This document shows, one piece after another, positions 9,062 to 18,352 of a stretch of DNA of 64,000 nucleotides (positions within the stretch are counted from its first letter, which is position 1; each line of letters starts with the position of its first letter). The notes below the pieces were generated by a model that was not told where the DNA came from, ran no database searches, and saw only the letters and a list, made by a program, of their open reading frames with translations. The translations under genes were made by a program, and so were the position numbers. This DNA comes from Cyclobacterium sp. SYSU L10401 (GTDB lineage Bacteria > Bacteroidota > Bacteroidia > Cytophagales > Cyclobacteriaceae), in the NCBI RefSeq assembly GCF_010993705.1, contig NZ_WOFO01000006.1, positions 274,923-338,922 on the forward strand. Direction: 5' to 3'.

Positions 9062-9090
9062 AAAAAAAGCCCTGCCGTTGGGCAGGGCTT
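9062..9090 (-). terminator. intrinsic terminator of the peroxiredoxin gene
   Basis: A perfect ten-base-pair stem, AAGCCCTGCC (9067-9076) with GGCAGGGCTT (9081-9090), closes a four-base loop. Read on the minus strand it is followed by an unbroken T run (9062-9066), 25 bases after the peroxiredoxin stop. Confidence 0.9.
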
Positions 9091-9114
9091 CGGGTTTTAT
9101 ACATCAATCCCGGA

Positions 9115-9744
9115 TTAATTCTTTGCCAGGTAAGAAGCAACGCCCTCTCTGCTGGCAGTCATGGCTTCTTTTCCTTCTTCCCAGTTTGCGGGGCAAACTT
9201 CTCCGAATTTTTCCACATGTCTCAAGGCATCGATTAGCCTGAGCATTTCGTCAATGTTTCTCCCCAGGGGCAGGTCATTTACGGTTTCATGTCTGATGGT
9301 GCCTTCCTTGTCAATAAGAAAGGTGGCTCTGTAGGCTACCGGAAGTCCTTCATAAGTCAACTCTCCTTCTTCATTGTAGTTCCAGTCCCCGGCCAGGACT
9401 CCGAAGTTATGAGCAATGGTCTTTACAGGATCAGCTACAATCGGATAGGTTACACCCTGGATACCACCTTCTTCCTTTGGCGTGTTTAACCAAGCCAGGT
9501 GAGATTCTTCAGTATCGCAGGAAGCCCCAACTACAGCCACTCCTCTTTTTTCAAATGCTTCCAGTTTTTCCTGGAAAGCAAGAATTTCAGTGGGGCATAC
9601 AAACGTAAAATCCTTCGGGTAGAAAAAGAAAATAACATCTTTATTTCCAATGTATTGCTCCAGGGAGAAATTTTCTACGATTTCCTCTCCGTCTACTACA
9701 GCAGGGGCATTAAATAAAGGTGCTTTTTTTCCAACTAATGACAT
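9115..9744 (-). CDS. 2-Cys peroxiredoxin (AhpC/Prx1 type)
   Basis: Thiol peroxidase that reduces hydrogen peroxide and organic peroxides in the cytoplasm. The peroxidatic cysteine is Cys50 in DFTFVCPTE, and the resolving cysteine is near residue 184 in GEVCPANW, so it is a typical 2-Cys enzyme. At 209 residues it matches the Bacteroidota peroxiredoxins. It has its own terminator (9062-9090). A -7 type box reading TAATTTTG on the minus strand lies at 9895-9902, which would give a leader of about 140 bases. No AhpF or thioredoxin reductase gene is beside it. Confidence 0.93.
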   Translation of the reverse strand: MSLVGKKAPLFNAPAVVDGEEIVENFSLEQYIGNKDVIFFFYPKDFTFVCPTEILAFQEKLEAFEKRGVAVVGASCDTEESHLAWLNTPKEEGGIQGVTYPIVADPVKTIAHNFGVLAGDWNYNEEGELTYEGLPVAYRATFLIDKEGTIRHETVNDLPLGRNIDEMLRLIDALRHVEKFGEVCPANWEEGKEAMTASREGVASYLAKN

Positions 9745-10015
9745 AAAATAGATTTTAATTGTTTACAGATAATTTAACTCTTGATTTTAGAAAATTATTT
9801 TGTTTTTTCTCTAATTACCAATGATACTTCCTTAACTTCAAAGCCTGAAATTTGGTTCTCTTCGATCGGAAATATTTAAAGTTATTTCAAACCGCAAAAT
9901 TAAGGAATAATTAAGGAGATTCATATGGATAGTGCTTTCATTTTTATAAATTAACATTTTTATAACTGTGTCGGTCTGAAAAAAGTATCGGTAACAGGGA
10001 AATTGCGGAAATTAT

Positions 10016-10507
10016 ATGATTAGGGTTTTATTTATATGCTTGGGAAACATCTGCCGATCGCCTTTGGCTGAGGCCTTATTCATCCATAAAATTTCTCATA
10101 AAAGTTACAAAGACCTGATTACAGCAGACAGTTGTGGTACCTCAGATTACCACATTGGGGAATTGCCCGATGAGAGGGCCTTGGCTTGTGCTAAAAAGAA
10201 CGGGATTTTTATGGAACACCGCGGAAGACAGCTTCACCGAACAGATTTTAGAGACTTTGATTATTTGGTGGCCATGGACCATTCCAACCTGGAGAACATT
10301 AAAAAACTTTCCATGCAGGTCAAACTGGCACCAAAGAATCTTCATTTGATGAGGGAATTTCAACAGGATGCTGAGTTTCCAGAGGTACCGGATCCATATT
10401 ATGGCGGAGAGGAGGGTTTTCAAAAGGTATTTGAAATTCTGGATGAATCCCTGGATGGGTTGATCCTGGAATTGGAAAGCAGACATCAGTTCAATGGAAT
10501 CTCCTGA
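10016..10507 (+). CDS. low-molecular-weight protein tyrosine phosphatase family protein
   Basis: The phosphatase loop C-x5-R-S is at residues 8-15 (CLGNICRS), and the catalytic Asp loop is DPYYGG in the last third. At 163 residues it is a normal LMW-PTP. Its 3' end overlaps the next gene, a fructosamine-kinase homologue, by 14 bases, so they are translated together. LMW-PTP-type enzymes paired with such kinases are known to act as ribulosamine 5-phosphatases in removal of early glycation products from proteins. That role is more likely here than tyrosine-kinase signalling, since no tyrosine kinase is nearby. Function by context is inference. Confidence 0.9.
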   Translation: MIRVLFICLGNICRSPLAEALFIHKISHKSYKDLITADSCGTSDYHIGELPDERALACAKKNGIFMEHRGRQLHRTDFRDFDYLVAMDHSNLENIKKLSMQVKLAPKNLHLMREFQQDAEFPEVPDPYYGGEEGFQKVFEILDESLDGLILELESRHQFNGIS

Positions 10508-11369
10508 TGGACTATTCGACCATATTTGCCTGACTGTATTCGGTGGAGCCAACAGCATCCTGAACTATCGCCTGGTAGCTGCAGGCAACATGAATCAAGC
10601 CATTTACCTGAATACAGAAAAGGGAACCTTTTTTTTAAAGAGTAATTTCGAGCAGGAAGCAGATATCTTTCCCAGAGAAAGGGAAGGTCTGGCCTGGTTA
10701 CGGGAGAATTGTAACCTTTATGTTCCCGAAACGGTGGCAGTGGGCCAGTATGAGGACAGGCATTACCTGCTGATGGATTGGATAAGGAGTTCATTTCCCA
10801 AAAAGGGTTATTCCAGCAGGTTGGGAGAAGGGCTGGCGGAACTGCACATGTGCACCAAAATGGAATTTGGGCTGGACAAAGACAATTATATTGCAGTTCT
10901 TCCTCAAAAAAACACCTGGAATGCCTCCTGGACAGCATTTTTTATAGAAAACAGGTTGGAACCCCAACTGCAGTTGGCCTTCTACAATGGGCTGATAGAT
11001 CAGGAGTTTGTTCAATATTTTCGATCTATTTATGATGCATTGCAAAACTTTTTCCCGCCGGAAAAACCTGCCCTGCTTCACGGTGACTTCTGGTCCGGAA
11101 ATATTATGGTAGATGCCAACGGATTACCTGCCCTGATCGACCCTGCGGTATATTTTGGCAACAGGGAAATGGATTTGGCCTTTTCACACCTCTTTGGTGG
11201 ATTCACGGATGGGTTTTATGAGGCCTATCAGGAGGTTTTTCCACTAGAACCCGGTTTTGAAGAAAGAGTGCCTGTGTACAACCTGTACCCTTTACTGGTC
11301 CATCTCAATCTTTTTGGCAAAGCCTACCTGTCTGGCATAAAACAGACATTGAAACGATTTGCAGGTTAA
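10494..11369 (+). CDS. fructosamine/ribulosamine 3-kinase family protein
   Basis: A cytoplasmic kinase of the FN3K/YniA family that phosphorylates sugars attached to protein lysines, making the adduct unstable and so repairing glycated protein. The kinase-like core shows LLHGDFWSGNIMV (catalytic loop with Asp and Asn) and ALIDPAVYFGNREMDLA (metal-binding Asp and the family's signature end). At 291 residues it is standard length. It overlaps the upstream phosphatase gene by 14 bases. Most bacterial members prefer ribulosamines or erythrulosamines over fructosamines. Its stop overlaps that of the convergent aspartate kinase by four bases. Confidence 0.9.
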   Translation: MESPDGLFDHICLTVFGGANSILNYRLVAAGNMNQAIYLNTEKGTFFLKSNFEQEADIFPREREGLAWLRENCNLYVPETVAVGQYEDRHYLLMDWIRSSFPKKGYSSRLGEGLAELHMCTKMEFGLDKDNYIAVLPQKNTWNASWTAFFIENRLEPQLQLAFYNGLIDQEFVQYFRSIYDALQNFFPPEKPALLHGDFWSGNIMVDANGLPALIDPAVYFGNREMDLAFSHLFGGFTDGFYEAYQEVFPLEPGFEERVPVYNLYPLLVHLNLFGKAYLSGIKQTLKRFAG

Positions 11370-12649
11370 GCATTTGGAACTGATTCCTCATATACCCACT
11401 GAATCAATTCCGGACCGTTTTGCTCCAGGAAAAGCTTTTCGGTCACTTGCCGGTAGTGGCTGCGCTCAGCATCGGTAGGATTTTTTACCGTGATCATTTT
11501 CAGGCCTGATTTGCTCTTTACCTTAAAAACCTCCCTGAGGGGCCTGGCAAGTTGCTCTGCCGTATAAGGCATGTCATTGATAAGTATGGAGATGTGAGCT
11601 GCTGAAGCCTGCATCAGTTGTATGCGCCAATTCATCCTTTTGGCCACCTCGTATATCAGTTCAAAATGAAATCCCCCGATCATGGACAGGTCCAGAATGC
11701 GCAATTCGATCAGGGTGAGTTTGCTTTTAAAAATGGTGATCGGAATCCTGGGGGCCTGCCCAAAGGAGCCGATGACCGTTCCGGCCGCATCGGGATTCAC
11801 AAAGGACTTGACATACAAAGGAATACCGTGCTTGGCCAGGGGTTTGATGGTTTTGGGGTGGATCACCTTTGCCCCATAATAGGTCATTTCGGCAGCCTCT
11901 TCAAAGTCCAGGTATTCAAATTTGACCGCCTCGGGAAAGATATCCGGATCTCCATTGAGTATACCGGCCACATCTTTCCAAATGGTAACCGAGGAAGCCC
12001 CAAGGCTAACCCCCATGATGGCGGCAGTAAAGTCGGAGCCTTCCCTGCCCAGGGTGGTGGTGTTTCCCAGTAGATCGGTGCCAATAAAGCCTTGCGTTAC
12101 CACAGGAAATTTTTCCAGTTTGGGAAACAATGCCCGCCGGCAATATTGCATGGTCAGGGCCCAGTCTACCTTGGCCATTTTGGTTTGTGAGTCGGTTCGG
12201 ACCAGTTCACGGGCATCCTGCCAAAGACAGGCACAACCGGATTCGCAAAGGTATTCCTGTACGATACGGGTAGAAATAAGTTCTCCATATCCGATTACCT
12301 GGTCATAAAAGAAGCCTTCATCTTCCTTAATGGACAGGTTTTCCAATGTTCTCCGCAATTGGGCAAAATGGTTGTCTACCCGGGCAAAAATGCCATGCTC
12401 CGGGTGAAAAAGTCCCCGACAGATGTCCTCATGGTAATCCAGCAATTGGATGAGCTCCTTATCAAAACTTTTTTGTTGAAATGCCAATTCGATCAGGTGT
12501 TCCAACCGGTCGGTGGTGTCGCCGGCAGCAGAAACTACCAGGACCAGGCCATTGGTCCAGCGCTTTTTAACCAAAGCAACGATGTTTTTGATGGCGGCGG
12601 CATCCTTGATAGAGGCCCCGCCAAATTTGTAAACAAGGGGTTGAATCAT
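11366..12649 (-). CDS. aspartate kinase
   Basis: Catalyses the first step of the lysine, threonine and methionine pathway, phosphorylating aspartate. The N-terminal KFGGASI is the amino-acid kinase signature (most relatives have KFGGTSV). LGREGSDFTAAIMG and VWKDVAGI-type segments (IWKDVAGILNGDP) form the nucleotide and substrate sites. ACT-like regulatory sequence fills the C-terminal 130 residues. It is monofunctional at 427 residues, with no homoserine dehydrogenase part. It diverges from fbp with a 55-base gap. Which of the lysC/thrA paralogue classes it belongs to cannot be settled here. Confidence 0.92.
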   Translation of the reverse strand: MIQPLVYKFGGASIKDAAAIKNIVALVKKRWTNGLVLVVSAAGDTTDRLEHLIELAFQQKSFDKELIQLLDYHEDICRGLFHPEHGIFARVDNHFAQLRRTLENLSIKEDEGFFYDQVIGYGELISTRIVQEYLCESGCACLWQDARELVRTDSQTKMAKVDWALTMQYCRRALFPKLEKFPVVTQGFIGTDLLGNTTTLGREGSDFTAAIMGVSLGASSVTIWKDVAGILNGDPDIFPEAVKFEYLDFEEAAEMTYYGAKVIHPKTIKPLAKHGIPLYVKSFVNPDAAGTVIGSFGQAPRIPITIFKSKLTLIELRILDLSMIGGFHFELIYEVAKRMNWRIQLMQASAAHISILINDMPYTAEQLARPLREVFKVKSKSGLKMITVKNPTDAERSHYRQVTEKLFLEQNGPELIQWVYEESVPNA

Positions 12650-12697
12650 GAAAAATGCTTAGGAAAAGGGAATAAATTGAAGATTATGAATTATATT

Positions 12698-12728
12698 CAA
12701 AGGTATGAAGACACAGCCTTACAAACAA
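12698..12728 (-). promoter_or_regulatory. candidate promoter of the aspartate kinase gene
   Basis: On the minus strand TACCTTTG (12698-12705) matches the Bacteroidota -7 consensus TAnnTTTG. A TTG lies 20 bases upstream (12726-12728). The predicted transcript start is about 40 bases before the kinase ATG. The box overlaps the first base of the divergent fbp start codon, so the two promoters would interfere. Confidence 0.4.
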
Positions 12729-13721
12729 GACACCGGAAACCTGGCCTACAAAGTTGGGGTAACCCTGGACAGATTTATTAAAAGTAAGCAGGCTGATTTT
12801 CCCTATGCTACAGGTGAACTTTCACAGATTTTAAGAGATATAGCCCTGGCTTCTAAAATAGTATCCCGCGAAATTAGTCGGGCGGGACTATCGGATGTTA
12901 CCGGTGCTTTCGGACAGACCAACGTGCAGGGGGAAGAGCAGCAAAAGCTGGATGTGGTGGCCAATGTGCGCTTTACCCGTGCTTTGACCAAGGGCGGAGA
13001 GGTCTGTGCGGTCGTGTCAGAAGAGGAGGACCTGGTCATTGACCTGCATAACAGCAAGGGAAAATACGTGGTCGCCATTGATCCGCTGGACGGTTCGTCA
13101 AACATCGACGTGAATGTTTCCATTGGGACCATCTTTTCCATTTACCGGAGAAAGACCCCCAACGGGTCCCCAATACAGGAGCAGGACGTGTTGCAGAAGG
13201 GTTCCGAGCAGGTGGCTGCTGGATATGTTCTGTATGGCTCATCTACCATGCTGGTGTATTCCACCGGCAATGGTGCCAACGGTTTCACCTATGAAAGATC
13301 CCTGGGGGAGTTTTTTCTATCCCATCCTGAAATGCGCATGCCCGAAGAAGGAGCCATCTATACCATCAATGAAGGCCTCACCCCGCATATCAACCCCAAT
13401 ATCCTTTCCTACCTGGAAGCTTGTAAGCGACAGGGAGCCTCGGCCCGGTACATAGGGAGTCTGGTAGCTGATTTTCACCGGAACCTGTTGAAAGGGGGGA
13501 TTTACCTGTACCCAGCTACAACTCAGGCAAAAGAAGGTAAAATCAGGTTGATGTACGAAGCCAATGCCCTGGCCTTTATTGCCGAACAGGTGGGGGGAGC
13601 CGCTTCAGATGGCAGTCAGCGGATAATGGACATTGAACCTAACAGCCTGCACCAGCGCACCCCGCTATTTATCGGGTCAAAAAACATGGTGAGCCGGCTG
13701 GAGGAAGCCTTGGGCAGCTGA
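12705..13721 (+). CDS. fbp: class I fructose-1,6-bisphosphatase
   Basis: Gluconeogenic enzyme that hydrolyses fructose 1,6-bisphosphate to fructose 6-phosphate. The metal site is [19 protein letters not shown] near the middle of the first half, preceded by VVSEEEDL. The substrate loop KGGIYLYP and the closing [14 protein letters not shown] are standard class I features. At 338 residues it is full length. The divergent gene is aspartate kinase; the convergent neighbour downstream is a short unknown gene six bases away. Confidence 0.96.
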   Translation: MKTQPYKQDTGNLAYKVGVTLDRFIKSKQADFPYATGELSQILRDIALASKIVSREISRAGLSDVTGAFGQTNVQGEEQQKLDVVANVRFTRALTKGGEVCAVVSEEEDLVIDLHNSKGKYVVAIDPLDGSSNIDVNVSIGTIFSIYRRKTPNGSPIQEQDVLQKGSEQVAAGYVLYGSSTMLVYSTGNGANGFTYERSLGEFFLSHPEMRMPEEGAIYTINEGLTPHINPNILSYLEACKRQGASARYIGSLVADFHRNLLKGGIYLYPATTQAKEGKIRLMYEANALAFIAEQVGGAASDGSQRIMDIEPNSLHQRTPLFIGSKNMVSRLEEALGS

Positions 13722-13727
13722 ACGCAA

Positions 13728-14051
13728 TTACACAGAACGGTATTTATTCCGGAAATATACTTTTAGCAATTGTCGGTCGACCATGGCCGTAGAAAGCCGC
13801 AGGCTTACCTCCTCCGGTGGGCTTTCGGTAAGGATATGTTGTAGTTTTTGTTCCCCCAGATCCAGCCGGTAACACAACTGTAGCAATTTCTCAAAATTCT
13901 TGTTGAGCATTTGGCTCACGTATGGGGAAATGGCCTGCGCCAGGCTTTGCCTGCTGGTGACCTGTGGAAGGGAGGGCAATTCCAGTAGCTTTTCCAGGTC
14001 TGCTGCCCCTGATTGTATACTCGCTAAATCGGTATTATCCGGATCAATCAC
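13728..14051 (-). CDS. conserved hypothetical protein, 107 residues
   Basis: I do not recognise this protein. It is acidic at the start and mostly helical by composition. It has no signal peptide or membrane segment and no cysteine pair. It starts with GTG, overlapping the TGA of the upstream DUF5606 gene in GTGA. The two are therefore translationally coupled and probably work together. Its closing stretch (VDRQLLKVYFRNKYRSV) is basic. It ends six bases from the convergent fbp stop. Confidence 0.65.
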   Translation of the reverse strand: MIDPDNTDLASIQSGAADLEKLLELPSLPQVTSRQSLAQAISPYVSQMLNKNFEKLLQLCYRLDLGEQKLQHILTESPPEEVSLRLSTAMVDRQLLKVYFRNKYRSV

Positions 14052-14494
14052 GGCTTGTCCCCCTCCGGTTCATTGCCTTTATCAGCCCCTTCCTCTGCTT
14101 TGTCTTCCAGTACTTCAGGACATTCTTTCCGAATGATATGGTACCAGCTGATCAACTTTTTAACATCGGAGGCGTAAACCCGGTCTGCATCAAATTCCGG
14201 CAGAATGTGTTTCATAAAGGCCTGATACTCGTCCTTTTCTGCCCCTTCCAACCCGGTATCTCCTTCAAATTCTTTTTCGATTTTGATCAGTACATCTTTT
14301 AGGGGAGTGGCTCCTTCCTCAGTAAGTGTATAGATGGAAATTTCACTTAGCAGGGAGACCCTTTGGGCTGCTCCTACTACCAGCTTCCCCTTTTTTTCGT
14401 CCAGGGACTCCAAAATCACACCGGTACGGCTGGGCTTCAATATTTTATATAAACCGGGTTTTCCGGAAACGGTAGCAATATCTTTAAATTCCAT
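14048..14494 (-). CDS. DUF5606 domain-containing protein
   Basis: A 148-residue cytoplasmic protein of the DUF5606 family, which is found in Bacteroidota. Family features are the opening FKDIATVSGKPGLYKI, then VVGAAQRVSLLSEISIYT, and the AS-DVKKLISWY segment toward the end. An acidic, low-complexity tail follows. I chose the ATG at 14494; a GTG two codons earlier (14500) is the alternative. Its stop overlaps the next gene's GTG start. Function unknown. Confidence 0.85.
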   Translation of the reverse strand: MEFKDIATVSGKPGLYKILKPSRTGVILESLDEKKGKLVVGAAQRVSLLSEISIYTLTEEGATPLKDVLIKIEKEFEGDTGLEGAEKDEYQAFMKHILPEFDADRVYASDVKKLISWYHIIRKECPEVLEDKAEEGADKGNEPEGDKP

Positions 14495-14554
14495 GATCAC
14501 TTTAATTTTTTTCAGGCTGCAAATATAAGGTTTCCCCAGGATTGGCCAAGCAGC

Positions 14555-15160
14555 TTAGCCAGCTTCGTAATATTCGGTTACATTTTCTTCAATAAACCGG
14601 ATCAACTCTTCCCTGCCCTCAAAGGTGACGGCAGAAGTCACAAAAAACTCCGGTACTTCCACAAATAGCCTTTCCATTTCATCGAGAAACTGGTGGACAT
14701 TTGCCGAGGTTCTGGAATGGGATTGCTTGTCTGCCTTGGTAAAGAGCAGCACTACCGGTAGCTGTAGCTCTCCGCACCATTGTATAAATTCCAGGTCAAT
14801 CTTCTGTGGGCTTAGCCTGCTGTCGATCAACACAAACACGGCGGCCAGGTTTTCCCTTTCGGTCAGGTAAGCACGAATCATCTTATCCCAATCCGTTTTC
14901 AGCTTTTTGTTTACTTTGGCAAAACCATAACCGGGTAGATCCACCATGTACCAACGACCGTCAATGTCAAAATGATTGATCAGCTGGGTTTTTCCGGGTT
15001 TTCCCGAAATTTTAGCCAGGTGCTTGTGATTGGTCAGCATGTTGATCAGGGAGCTCTTGCCTACATTTGACCGCCCAATAAAGGCAAATTCCGGCTTGTT
15101 TGCCGGAGGGCATTTTTTATGGTCGGTATTACTGGTTAAAAAGCGTGCATTTTTCAACAT
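14555..15160 (-). CDS. engB: ribosome biogenesis GTPase EngB (YihA/YsxC)
   Basis: A small GTPase needed for assembly of the large ribosomal subunit. The P-loop is GRSNVGKSS, switch II is [10 protein letters not shown] and the base-specificity motif is FTKAD. The 201 residues match the family. It diverges from ubiE with about 116 bases between the starts. A -7 type box lies just upstream on its strand. Confidence 0.95.
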   Translation of the reverse strand: MLKNARFLTSNTDHKKCPPANKPEFAFIGRSNVGKSSLINMLTNHKHLAKISGKPGKTQLINHFDIDGRWYMVDLPGYGFAKVNKKLKTDWDKMIRAYLTERENLAAVFVLIDSRLSPQKIDLEFIQWCGELQLPVVLLFTKADKQSHSRTSANVHQFLDEMERLFVEVPEFFVTSAVTFEGREELIRFIEENVTEYYEAG

Positions 15161-15175
15161 GGCCCATTTTTTTTA

Positions 15176-15183
15176 CAAAGGTA
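15176..15183 (-). promoter_or_regulatory. candidate -7 box of engB
   Basis: Read on the minus strand the bases are TACCTTTG, an exact match to TAnnTTTG and identical to the box before the aspartate kinase gene. It would place the transcript start within about ten bases of the engB ATG. A well-spaced -33 TTG is not evident. Confidence 0.35.
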
Positions 15184-15276
15184 AGCAAATTCCACAAACA
15201 GCTAGCTACCAATAAATCATTAACAATTTTCCATTGCTCAGGTTTACTTAGTAATATTGTAGCGAAAATAAAAGCC

Positions 15277-15999
15277 ATGTCCGTAATCCCATACAAAGAC
15301 CAAAAAGAAGGCAAAAAGCAGCAGGTTGCCAGCATGTTTGACAATATCAGCAAAAAGTACGACCTGCTGAACCATCTCCTGAGCCTGGGAATAGACATTA
15401 TATGGAGAAAGAAAGCCATCCGCATGCTGAAGAAAGATCAGCCTGCGCTGATTCTGGACATTGCTACCGGAACGGGCGATTTTGCCATTGAAGCCCTTGC
15501 CCTCAAGCCGGAAAAGGTCATCGGAGTGGATATTTCCGAAGGCATGCTCCATGAAGGCAGAAAGAAAATGAAGCAAAAAAAGCTGGACCACCTCATAGAA
15601 CTCCAACTGGGTGATTCAGAAAAGTTGCTCTTCGAAGAAAATAAGTTTGATGCTGTGATCGTTTCTTTTGGTGTCAGGAATTTTGAAAACCTGGAAAAAG
15701 GATTGAAAGACATGCACCGTGTATTGAAGCCTGGTGGCAAAACAGTCATTCTGGAGTTTTCCAAACCAAAAAAATTCCCGATGAAGCAAGCTTATTCCTT
15801 TTATTTTAGATATATTTTGCCCCAAATAGGTAAACTCATTTCTAAAGACCAATCGGCCTATACCTATTTGCCCGAATCGGTAAAGGCTTTTCCGGATGGA
15901 AGGGATTTTCTTGACATTCTGGAAAAGGTAGGTTTCAAACAAACGCAATGCAAAACACTCACATTTGGCATCAGTTCCATTTACACTGGCATAAAGTAA
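15277..15999 (+). CDS. ubiE: demethylmenaquinone methyltransferase (UbiE/MenG)
   Basis: Class I SAM methyltransferase that makes the last step of menaquinone synthesis. The SAM site is [15 protein letters not shown]. The two UbiE signatures show in [20 protein letters not shown] near the start and [18 protein letters not shown] chose the ATG at 15277 (MSVIPYKDQ); the upstream extension of 59 codons overlaps engB and is not family-like. This gives 240 residues, the normal length. The 3' end overlaps porT by 52 bases. Confidence 0.94.
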   Translation: MSVIPYKDQKEGKKQQVASMFDNISKKYDLLNHLLSLGIDIIWRKKAIRMLKKDQPALILDIATGTGDFAIEALALKPEKVIGVDISEGMLHEGRKKMKQKKLDHLIELQLGDSEKLLFEENKFDAVIVSFGVRNFENLEKGLKDMHRVLKPGGKTVILEFSKPKKFPMKQAYSFYFRYILPQIGKLISKDQSAYTYLPESVKAFPDGRDFLDILEKVGFKQTQCKTLTFGISSIYTGIK

Positions 16000-16727
16000 G
16001 CCTGCTTGCCTTACTTTTGCTGTTGACCCATGTTTTTCAACTGCAGGCCCAGCAAAAAAGCCTGATTTTTAATAAATCTGGCAGTGATGACCAATCCTTA
16101 TCCTATGGATTTTTTCTGGCCGCCCACAACAGCAGCCTGAGGATCAAATATTCTGAAAATTTTATGGATCCCGCCTACCAGGGTTTGGATAATGTGCGGG
16201 CGATCATGCCGGTTTTCTCACCTGGATTTGCACTGGGTTTTCTGGTTACGGGCAGGCTGCACGATCAGGTCAATTTGATGTTTACACCCAAAGTAGGCTT
16301 TTATGAATACCGTACCGAGCTGCAGCTTTTTACAGATGACGGCAATGCCGCCAATGGAATTGGGGTCAATACCGTTCCTTTGCTTACTGAAGAGACCTTG
16401 GTAGAATTCCCCTTACTCGTTAAGTACAAATCCGAGCGTTTCAACAATACCCGCATGTTTTTTGTTGGGGGGCTGAACGGTCAGATTCGTACCAAAAATC
16501 AGGAAGAAGCCAACGAGGATCCGGTGGTGTTGAAAGGCAGAGACCTGGCGGTAGAAATGGGGTTGGGTTTTGACTTGTATTTCCAGTATTTTAAATTTTC
16601 GCCTGAGATCCGTTTTTCTCATGGCCTGATGAACCTGTACCAACCCGGATACTCCGATGAAAGAATAGCAGGGGCCATCAGTGATATCCGCCGCAAATCT
16701 ATTACCCTCTACCTGAATTTCCAATAA
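15948..16727 (+). CDS. porT: PorT-type outer-membrane beta-barrel protein (type IX secretion)
   Basis: A 259-residue outer-membrane protein with an N-terminal signal peptide (hydrophobic run [16 protein letters not shown]). Its alternating strands end in an aromatic C-terminus (SITLYLNFQ), as expected of a barrel. Length, strand pattern and position directly behind ubiE fit PorT/SprT, a component of the type IX secretion and gliding system. The only start that keeps the signal peptide is the ATG at 15948, 52 bases inside ubiE. I rate PorT as likely but not certain, because barrels of this class diverge fast. Confidence 0.78.
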   Translation: MQNTHIWHQFHLHWHKVSLLALLLLLTHVFQLQAQQKSLIFNKSGSDDQSLSYGFFLAAHNSSLRIKYSENFMDPAYQGLDNVRAIMPVFSPGFALGFLVTGRLHDQVNLMFTPKVGFYEYRTELQLFTDDGNAANGIGVNTVPLLTEETLVEFPLLVKYKSERFNNTRMFFVGGLNGQIRTKNQEEANEDPVVLKGRDLAVEMGLGFDLYFQYFKFSPEIRFSHGLMNLYQPGYSDERIAGAISDIRRKSITLYLNFQ

Positions 16728-16787
16728 AACCTGCCTGATGAAGGCCTGCTGGCTTTTAATCCCCGGGGAAAAATTTTATATTCCCCC

Positions 16788-17549
16788 ATGGAAAAGAAAA
16801 TAGCATTCATTACCGGAGCTACTTCTGGAATAGGTAAAGCATGTGCCCGGTACCTGGCTGGGGAAGGCTTTGCCATCATTGCCTGTGGCCGGAGGAAAGA
16901 AAGACTGGAACAACTGAAAAAGGATTTACCAGCCGACACCCCCTACCAATACCTGGTGTTTGATGTTCGGGATAAGGAAGGGGTATACGCAGCGGTGGAT
17001 TCCCTTCCGGAGGAATGGCAGGCCATCGACGTGCTGATCAATAATGCAGGCAATGCCCATGGCCTGGACCCCATTCATGAGGGAAGCGAAGAAGACTGGG
17101 ATGCCATGATGGATATCAATGTAAAAGGACTGCTTTATGTGTCCAAAAAGATCATTCCCGGCATGGTAACCAGGAAAAGCGGTCAAATCATCAATATCGG
17201 CTCTACCGCAGGGAAGGAAGTATATCCCAAAGGCAATGTGTACTGTGGCTCAAAGCATGCCGTAGATGCCATTACCAAAGGCATGCGCCTGGACCTAAAC
17301 CCCTACGGCATCAAAGTCATGGCCATCAATCCGGGATTGGTGGATACGGAGTTTTCACTGGTCCGCTTCAAGGGTGATGACCAAAAGGCGGCAAATGTGT
17401 ACAAGGGTTTTCAGCCGCTCATGGCAGAGGATATTGCGGATGTGGTCCGTTTTGCGGTAACCCGGCCGCCACATGTGGTCCTGGCCGATGTCACCGTTTT
17501 ACCCACCGCCCAGGCCAGCACTACCCTGCTCAACAAAAACGAATCATGA
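16788..17549 (+). CDS. SDR family oxidoreductase (YdfG-like 3-hydroxy acid dehydrogenase)
   Basis: A classical short-chain dehydrogenase of 253 residues. The dinucleotide site is TGATSGIGKA near the start, then NNAGNAHGLDP, and the catalytic YCGSKHA gives Tyr and Lys with the Ser in NIGSTAGK. The ACGRRKERL after the second strand favours NADP. The sequence is closest in style to YdfG-type NADP-dependent 3-hydroxy acid or serine dehydrogenases. It overlaps the next gene by four bases (ATGA). Confidence 0.88.
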   Translation: MEKKIAFITGATSGIGKACARYLAGEGFAIIACGRRKERLEQLKKDLPADTPYQYLVFDVRDKEGVYAAVDSLPEEWQAIDVLINNAGNAHGLDPIHEGSEEDWDAMMDINVKGLLYVSKKIIPGMVTRKSGQIINIGSTAGKEVYPKGNVYCGSKHAVDAITKGMRLDLNPYGIKVMAINPGLVDTEFSLVRFKGDDQKAANVYKGFQPLMAEDIADVVRFAVTRPPHVVLADVTVLPTAQASTTLLNKNES

Positions 17550-18313
17550 AAACCAAACTGGTTTGTTTGCTACTACTTCCGGTGCTGGCTTGTGGCGCAG
17601 GCAAAGGTGAAAAGGAAGTGGAAAAGCTAGCTGAAACAGATCTGCAAACAGTACTGTCAGATACGGCTGTAGCGGGATTTTCAGCGGTTCTTCAGGATAC
17701 CGGTCAATTGGAAAAGCGGCTGATAGCTGCTGGTTTGGTCGATATTCAGGAAATCATTCCTGAAGTGCAGGTCATATTAAAATATTCTACGGAGGACAAC
17801 TTTTTTGGCAAGGATGTTTACGGAGAGCTCAGCCGCTGCTACATGCAACCGGAGGTGGCAGAAATGCTGAAGATGGCTTTCAGGGAGCTGAAGGCCAGGG
17901 ATCCTGACCTTACCTTTTTGATCTATGATGCCGTGAGACCGCAATCGGTGCAGCAGATTCTCTGGGATGAGCTGGACAAACCCGATAGCCTCAAACCCCT
18001 TTATGTAGCGGATCCACAAAAGGGTAGCCTGCATAATTTTGGGGTTGCGGTGGACCTGACCCTGGCACATGCGGCTACGGGTGAGCCATTGGATATGGGT
18101 ACCGGCTACGATTTTTTTGGCTATGAAGCGTACCCCGACAGGGAGGAAGAGATGTTGGCAGCCGGCAGGATTAGCCGGGAGCAGGTAGCGAACAGAGCGC
18201 TTTTAAGGGAAGTCATGCAGGCAGCCGGATTTACAGGAATAGGGTCTGAATGGTGGCACTTTAATGCCTTTAGCAGAAAAGTTGCCGGAGAGAAATTCGA
18301 CATTGTGAAATAA
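17546..18313 (+). CDS. M15 family D-Ala-D-Ala dipeptidase, lipoprotein (VanX/DdpX-like)
   Basis: A zinc peptidase that splits D-alanyl-D-alanine. The lipobox LPVLAC near residue 16 predicts an envelope-anchored lipoprotein. The metal motif SLHNFGVAVDL holds the His and Asp, and GIGSEWWHFN holds the catalytic Glu and second His. The FLIYDAVRPQSVQQ segment carries the family Arg. At 255 residues, including the leader, it is standard. A VanX-like fold in the envelope points to peptidoglycan recycling, not glycopeptide resistance, since no vanHA genes are near. Confidence 0.88.
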   Translation: MKTKLVCLLLLPVLACGAGKGEKEVEKLAETDLQTVLSDTAVAGFSAVLQDTGQLEKRLIAAGLVDIQEIIPEVQVILKYSTEDNFFGKDVYGELSRCYMQPEVAEMLKMAFRELKARDPDLTFLIYDAVRPQSVQQILWDELDKPDSLKPLYVADPQKGSLHNFGVAVDLTLAHAATGEPLDMGTGYDFFGYEAYPDREEEMLAAGRISREQVANRALLREVMQAAGFTGIGSEWWHFNAFSRKVAGEKFDIVK

Positions 18314-18352
18314 TAATTGTATAATCGTCCTTTAAAATAATTTACATAACCT

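Noticed and set aside
17546..18313. Glycopeptide-resistance VanX
   Set aside because: The fold and motifs match, but it is a lipoprotein without vanH or vanA neighbours; a peptidoglycan recycling role is simpler.
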